7,840 nucleotides of DNA from positions 1 through 7,840 of the forward strand of contig JANWJO010000147.1 in NCBI GenBank assembly GCA_025449435.1, in the 5' to 3' direction. Below, piece after piece: positions 6,903-7,840 of the stretch. The notes under the pieces are model-generated. The model was not told the DNA's origin. It saw nothing but the letters and a program-made list of their open reading frames with translations, and searched no databases. The first letter of the stretch is position 1, and every line of letters starts with the position of its first letter. A program made the translations under genes and the position numbers. The stretch is from Chloroflexota bacterium. GTDB lineage: Bacteria > Chloroflexota > UBA4733.

Positions 6903-7133
6903 CTACCCTTTCTGTGCTGCGCGTTCGGCCATCTCGGCCTTGATCCGCATCTCACGGTACACCCGCCAGTAAGCGAGCACGTTATTGGGCATCTCCTGGA
7001 GTTGCCGCCAACTCCAATGAAAGTCGGCACACAGGAGGTATTCATCGAGAAACGGCAGTCCGTCCCCTGGCCCCTGGTTGCGGAAGAACAGCATGGCTGC
7101 TATGCTGAGTCCACTTTTCCGTTGACTATCGCT
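6903..7133 (-). CDS. Tail assembly chaperone, -1 frame extension (gpT-like)
   Basis: This is the second chaperone frame, best read as the C-terminal part of a frameshift fusion running from 7474 to 6903 (about 190 residues; base 7133 is read twice). It adds 76 residues after the CCCTTTA site and stops with TAG at 6905-6903. An ATG at 7094 gives a 63-residue stand-alone reading, but that codon has no Shine-Dalgarno and sits in a stem. The segment DEYLLCADFHWSWRQLQEMP, followed by a charged helix with YREMRIKAEMAERAAQKG, is typical of gpT-like segments, which contact the tube protein while the gpG part binds the tape measure. The stop is only 3 nt from the tape measure start, so translation is probably coupled. 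Both the frame relation and the sequence pattern support the call. Confidence 0.75.
   Translation of the reverse strand, partial: SDSQRKSGLSIAAMLFFRNQGPGDGLPFLDEYLLCADFHWSWRQLQEMPNNVLAYWRVYREMRIKAEMAERAAQKG
6906..6912 (-). promoter_or_regulatory. Ribosome binding site of the tape measure gene
   Basis: GAAAGGG on the minus strand ends 6 nt before the GTG at 6899 and overlaps the last codons of the second chaperone frame. It supports the GTG at 6899 as the tape measure start. Confidence 0.6.
7089..7107 (-). promoter_or_regulatory. Hairpin covering the internal ATG of the second frame
   Basis: CAGCAT (7107-7102) and ATGCTG (7094-7089) on the minus strand are perfect complements with a 7-nt loop. 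The stem contains both the start of the first frame's TAG stop codon and the ATG at 7094 that would be the only independent start for the second chaperone frame. No Shine-Dalgarno precedes that ATG. The hairpin would hide the ATG, or could act as a second downstream stimulator of frameshifting (26 nt from the heptamer). Role inferred. Confidence 0.35.
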
Positions 7134-7474
7134 AAAGGGCTGGTCACACCCTGCACCACGCCCAGAATAAGGTCGCTATCCTTGCCGGTGAGGGCGTGGA
7201 TGGCGTCCAGCGTGATGGGCAGCGGGTTGCCGTCCTCATCATCCAGGTTCCAGGCTTTGATGGCCCGCAGCAACACCAGGTCGGTGTAGTCACGCTGGTG
7301 GAGCTTGGCCTTGGTCAGGCCAGCACCGGCGCCCACCTGCGTCTCGATCAGGCCGCCCATCAGCGCCTGCTGGCACTCATCCGCTTCGTCTTTGGTGAGT
7401 GGCGCCACATCTGCCCAATAGCCATCCGGCAGCGACACCCGCGTGACCTGAAACCGCTTCGACTTGTAGCCCAC
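7100..7474 (-). CDS. Tail assembly chaperone, first frame (gpG-like)
   Basis: From the GTG at 7474 this encodes 124 residues and ends with TAG at 7102-7100. A longer reading from a GTG at 7546 gives 148 residues, but its extra N-terminus (IARRIARALARG) is Arg/Ala-rich and overlaps the inverted repeat. The product is a small, acidic, helical protein with LPDGYWADVAPLTKDEADE near the start and DLVLLRAIKAWNLDDEDGN later, followed by LPITLDAIHALTGKD. The AWNLDDEDGNxLPIT pattern and position between tube and tape measure genes fit the siphophage tail assembly chaperone family, equivalent to lambda gpG. These proteins coat the tape measure before the tube polymerises and are absent from the virion. 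Codons 113-114 (CCT TTA) form part of a slippery heptamer, so a fraction of ribosomes should leave this frame before the stop. Confidence 0.8.
   Translation of the reverse strand: MGYKSKRFQVTRVSLPDGYWADVAPLTKDEADECQQALMGGLIETQVGAGAGLTKAKLHQRDYTDLVLLRAIKAWNLDDEDGNPLPITLDAIHALTGKDSDLILGVVQGVTSPLAIVNGKVDSA
7133..7139 (-). other. -1 ribosomal frameshift site, CCCTTTA heptamer
   Basis: The minus strand reads C CCT TTA, with CCT and TTA being in-frame codons of the upstream chaperone. This matches the canonical X XXY YYZ slippery pattern. After a -1 slip the tRNAs would re-pair with CCC and TTT. The new frame is open from 7175 down to the stop at 6905-6903, so slippage here yields a gpG-gpT fusion. 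Six nt downstream lies a small possible hairpin, GTCAAC (7126-7121) and GTGGAC (7114-7109), with loop GGAAAA and one A-G mismatch. The heptamer, its phase and the spacing are read directly. Frameshifting in tail chaperone gene pairs is well-established phage biology. Efficiency is unknown. Confidence 0.75.
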
Positions 7475-7477
7475 GAC

Positions 7478-7489
7478 TCTCCCTTTCCT
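7478..7489 (-). promoter_or_regulatory. Ribosome binding site choosing the chaperone start
   Basis: The minus strand reads AGGAAAGGGAGA here, followed by GTC and the GTG at 7474-7472. This purine-rich Shine-Dalgarno is the strongest initiation signal in the gap and supports the GTG at 7474 over the upstream in-frame GTG at 7546, which is preceded only by a weak GGCGGG. Choosing 7474 leaves a 78-nt gap after the tube gene, which holds the inverted repeat and the shared element. Confidence 0.6.
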
Positions 7490-7495
7490 GTCGAT

Positions 7496-7542
7496 TTGCA
7501 CGCCATCACCACGTGCCAATGCCCGTGCAATGCGGCGTGCAA
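7496..7542 (-). repeat. 9-bp perfect inverted repeat in tube-chaperone gap
   Basis: TTGCACGCC at 7496-7504 and GGCGTGCAA at 7534-7542 are exact reverse complements separated by 29 nt. In the late mRNA they would form a 9-bp stem starting 10 nt after the tube protein stop codon. The stem ends about 6 nt before the purine-rich ribosome binding site of the chaperone gene. No U-tract follows, so it is not a classical intrinsic terminator. It could act as an mRNA processing or stability element, an attenuator that lowers chaperone expression relative to the abundant tube protein, or a translational control hairpin. These roles are inference; only the repeat is seen. The loop also holds one copy of the element described at 7508-7528. 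Confidence 0.6.
7508..7528. repeat. Shared intergenic element, copy B
   Basis: On the plus strand this reads ACCACGTG, C, CAA, TGCCCGTGC. Twenty of 22 alignment columns (one substitution, one single-base indel) match copy A at 2084-2105. It contains the palindrome CACGTG (7510-7515) and lies inside the loop of the inverted repeat at 7496-7542, upstream of the chaperone start. Function unknown. Both copies lie immediately ahead of minus-strand tail genes, so a regulatory or processing role in late transcripts is possible but inferred. Confidence 0.5.
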
Positions 7543-7552
7543 TCACACCCGC

Positions 7553-7840
7553 CTAGCAAATCTTGAGGTACGTGCCATTGACCAGCGCCATCGCCACCGA
7601 GTGACCCGACGCGTCGTCATACACCGCCTGGAAATCAATGTCGAACATGAGCGCTTCCCCCACCTTGAGCGGGACCGCCACTTTGGTGATCACCATCTTG
7701 GGGAAAGTCACCGTGAGTGAGTTCGTGCCCTGGGTGAGCGTGGCCACGCAGGCGCCGGTAGTGCCCGCCTTGGCGTTGTCGTAGTAGGTGCTCGCCTGAA
7801 CCAAGTTCGTCCACTTGCCCGTGATCTTGCGGGCGGTGGG
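7553..7840 (-). CDS. Major tail (tube) protein, C-terminal fragment
   Basis: The frame is open from the right window edge to a TAG stop at 7553-7555, giving the last 95 residues; the true start lies outside the window. A TTG at 7804-7802 is in frame but is not a credible start, because coding continues upstream through it (PTARKITGKWTN). The segment is beta-rich and includes SLTVTFPKMVITKVAVPLKVG, then MFDIDFQAVYDDASGHSVAM. This resembles the C-terminal part of siphophage tail tube proteins, where a strand such as FPKVxxTxxxVPLK precedes a (D/F)FxAxYD segment. The subunit polymerises into the tail tube around the tape measure. Position immediately upstream of the paired chaperone frames and the tape measure gene is the standard place for this gene. 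The family call rests on motif resemblance plus gene order. A minor tail protein of the same fold is the alternative. Confidence 0.72.
   Translation of the reverse strand, partial: PTARKITGKWTNLVQASTYYDNAKAGTTGACVATLTQGTNSLTVTFPKMVITKVAVPLKVGEALMFDIDFQAVYDDASGHSVAMALVNGTYLKIC

Noticed and set aside
6903..7094. Second chaperone frame as an independent gene from the ATG at 7094
   Set aside because: No Shine-Dalgarno, the ATG sits in a stem, and an in-phase slippery heptamer upstream joins the frames.
7475..7546. N-terminal extension of the chaperone from a GTG at 7546
   Set aside because: Weak leader, low-complexity Arg/Ala sequence, and overlap with an inverted repeat and the shared element. 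The GTG at 7474 has a much better ribosome binding site. Not fully excluded.
1..7840. CRISPR array, tRNA, rRNA, insertion sequence, attachment site or intrinsic terminator
   Set aside because: No spaced direct repeats, cloverleaf, transposase frame, terminal repeats or GC-stem with T-tract were found by reading both strands.

Overview
This window is part of the tail module of a long-tailed (siphovirus-type) bacteriophage or prophage. G+C is roughly 60 % judged by eye. Genes are tightly packed, and every complete gene has a GTG start in the reading preferred here. No integrase, tRNA, packaging gene or host housekeeping gene is visible, so free phage and prophage cannot be told apart. The host is uncertain. 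The secreted protein at 2137-2943 resembles, from memory only, secreted modules seen in Chloroflexota (Thermomicrobia-like) genomes, which makes such a host a reasonable guess.

Layout, read along the minus strand (right to left, the direction of late transcription): 7840-7553 is the C-terminal end of a major tail tube protein, cut by the window edge. 7552-7475 is a gap holding a 9-bp inverted repeat and one copy of a roughly 22-bp element. 7474-7100 is a tail assembly chaperone (gpG-like). It carries an in-frame CCCTTTA heptamer at 7139-7133 that would send ribosomes by -1 frameshift into the second chaperone frame (to 6903, gpT-like). 6899-2949 is a 1316-aa tape measure protein with a TP901-type core, a Gln-rich coiled coil and a typical C-terminal motif. 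2088-28 is a 686-aa tail hub/baseplate-like protein with a complete LamG (concanavalin-like) domain nested inside it. A ribosome binding site at 17-11 points to another minus-strand gene just beyond the left edge.

One gene breaks the colinear cassette. At 2137-2943, on the plus strand between the tape measure and hub genes, lies a 268-aa secreted protein with a clear signal peptide, a good Shine-Dalgarno and a weak extended -10 promoter. It looks like a phage moron, a cargo gene serving the lysogen or host surface. It sits where a distal tail protein gene might be expected, and it is antisense to any late transcript linking the tape measure to the hub.

Together, the tube protein, chaperones, tape measure and hub would build a tail about 200 nm long whose tip carries a LamG domain that may bind glycans. 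The most unusual signals are the near-identical element shared by the two real intergenic gaps (2084-2105 and 7508-7528), the inverted secreted gene, the nested LamG domain and the complete -1 frameshift architecture.
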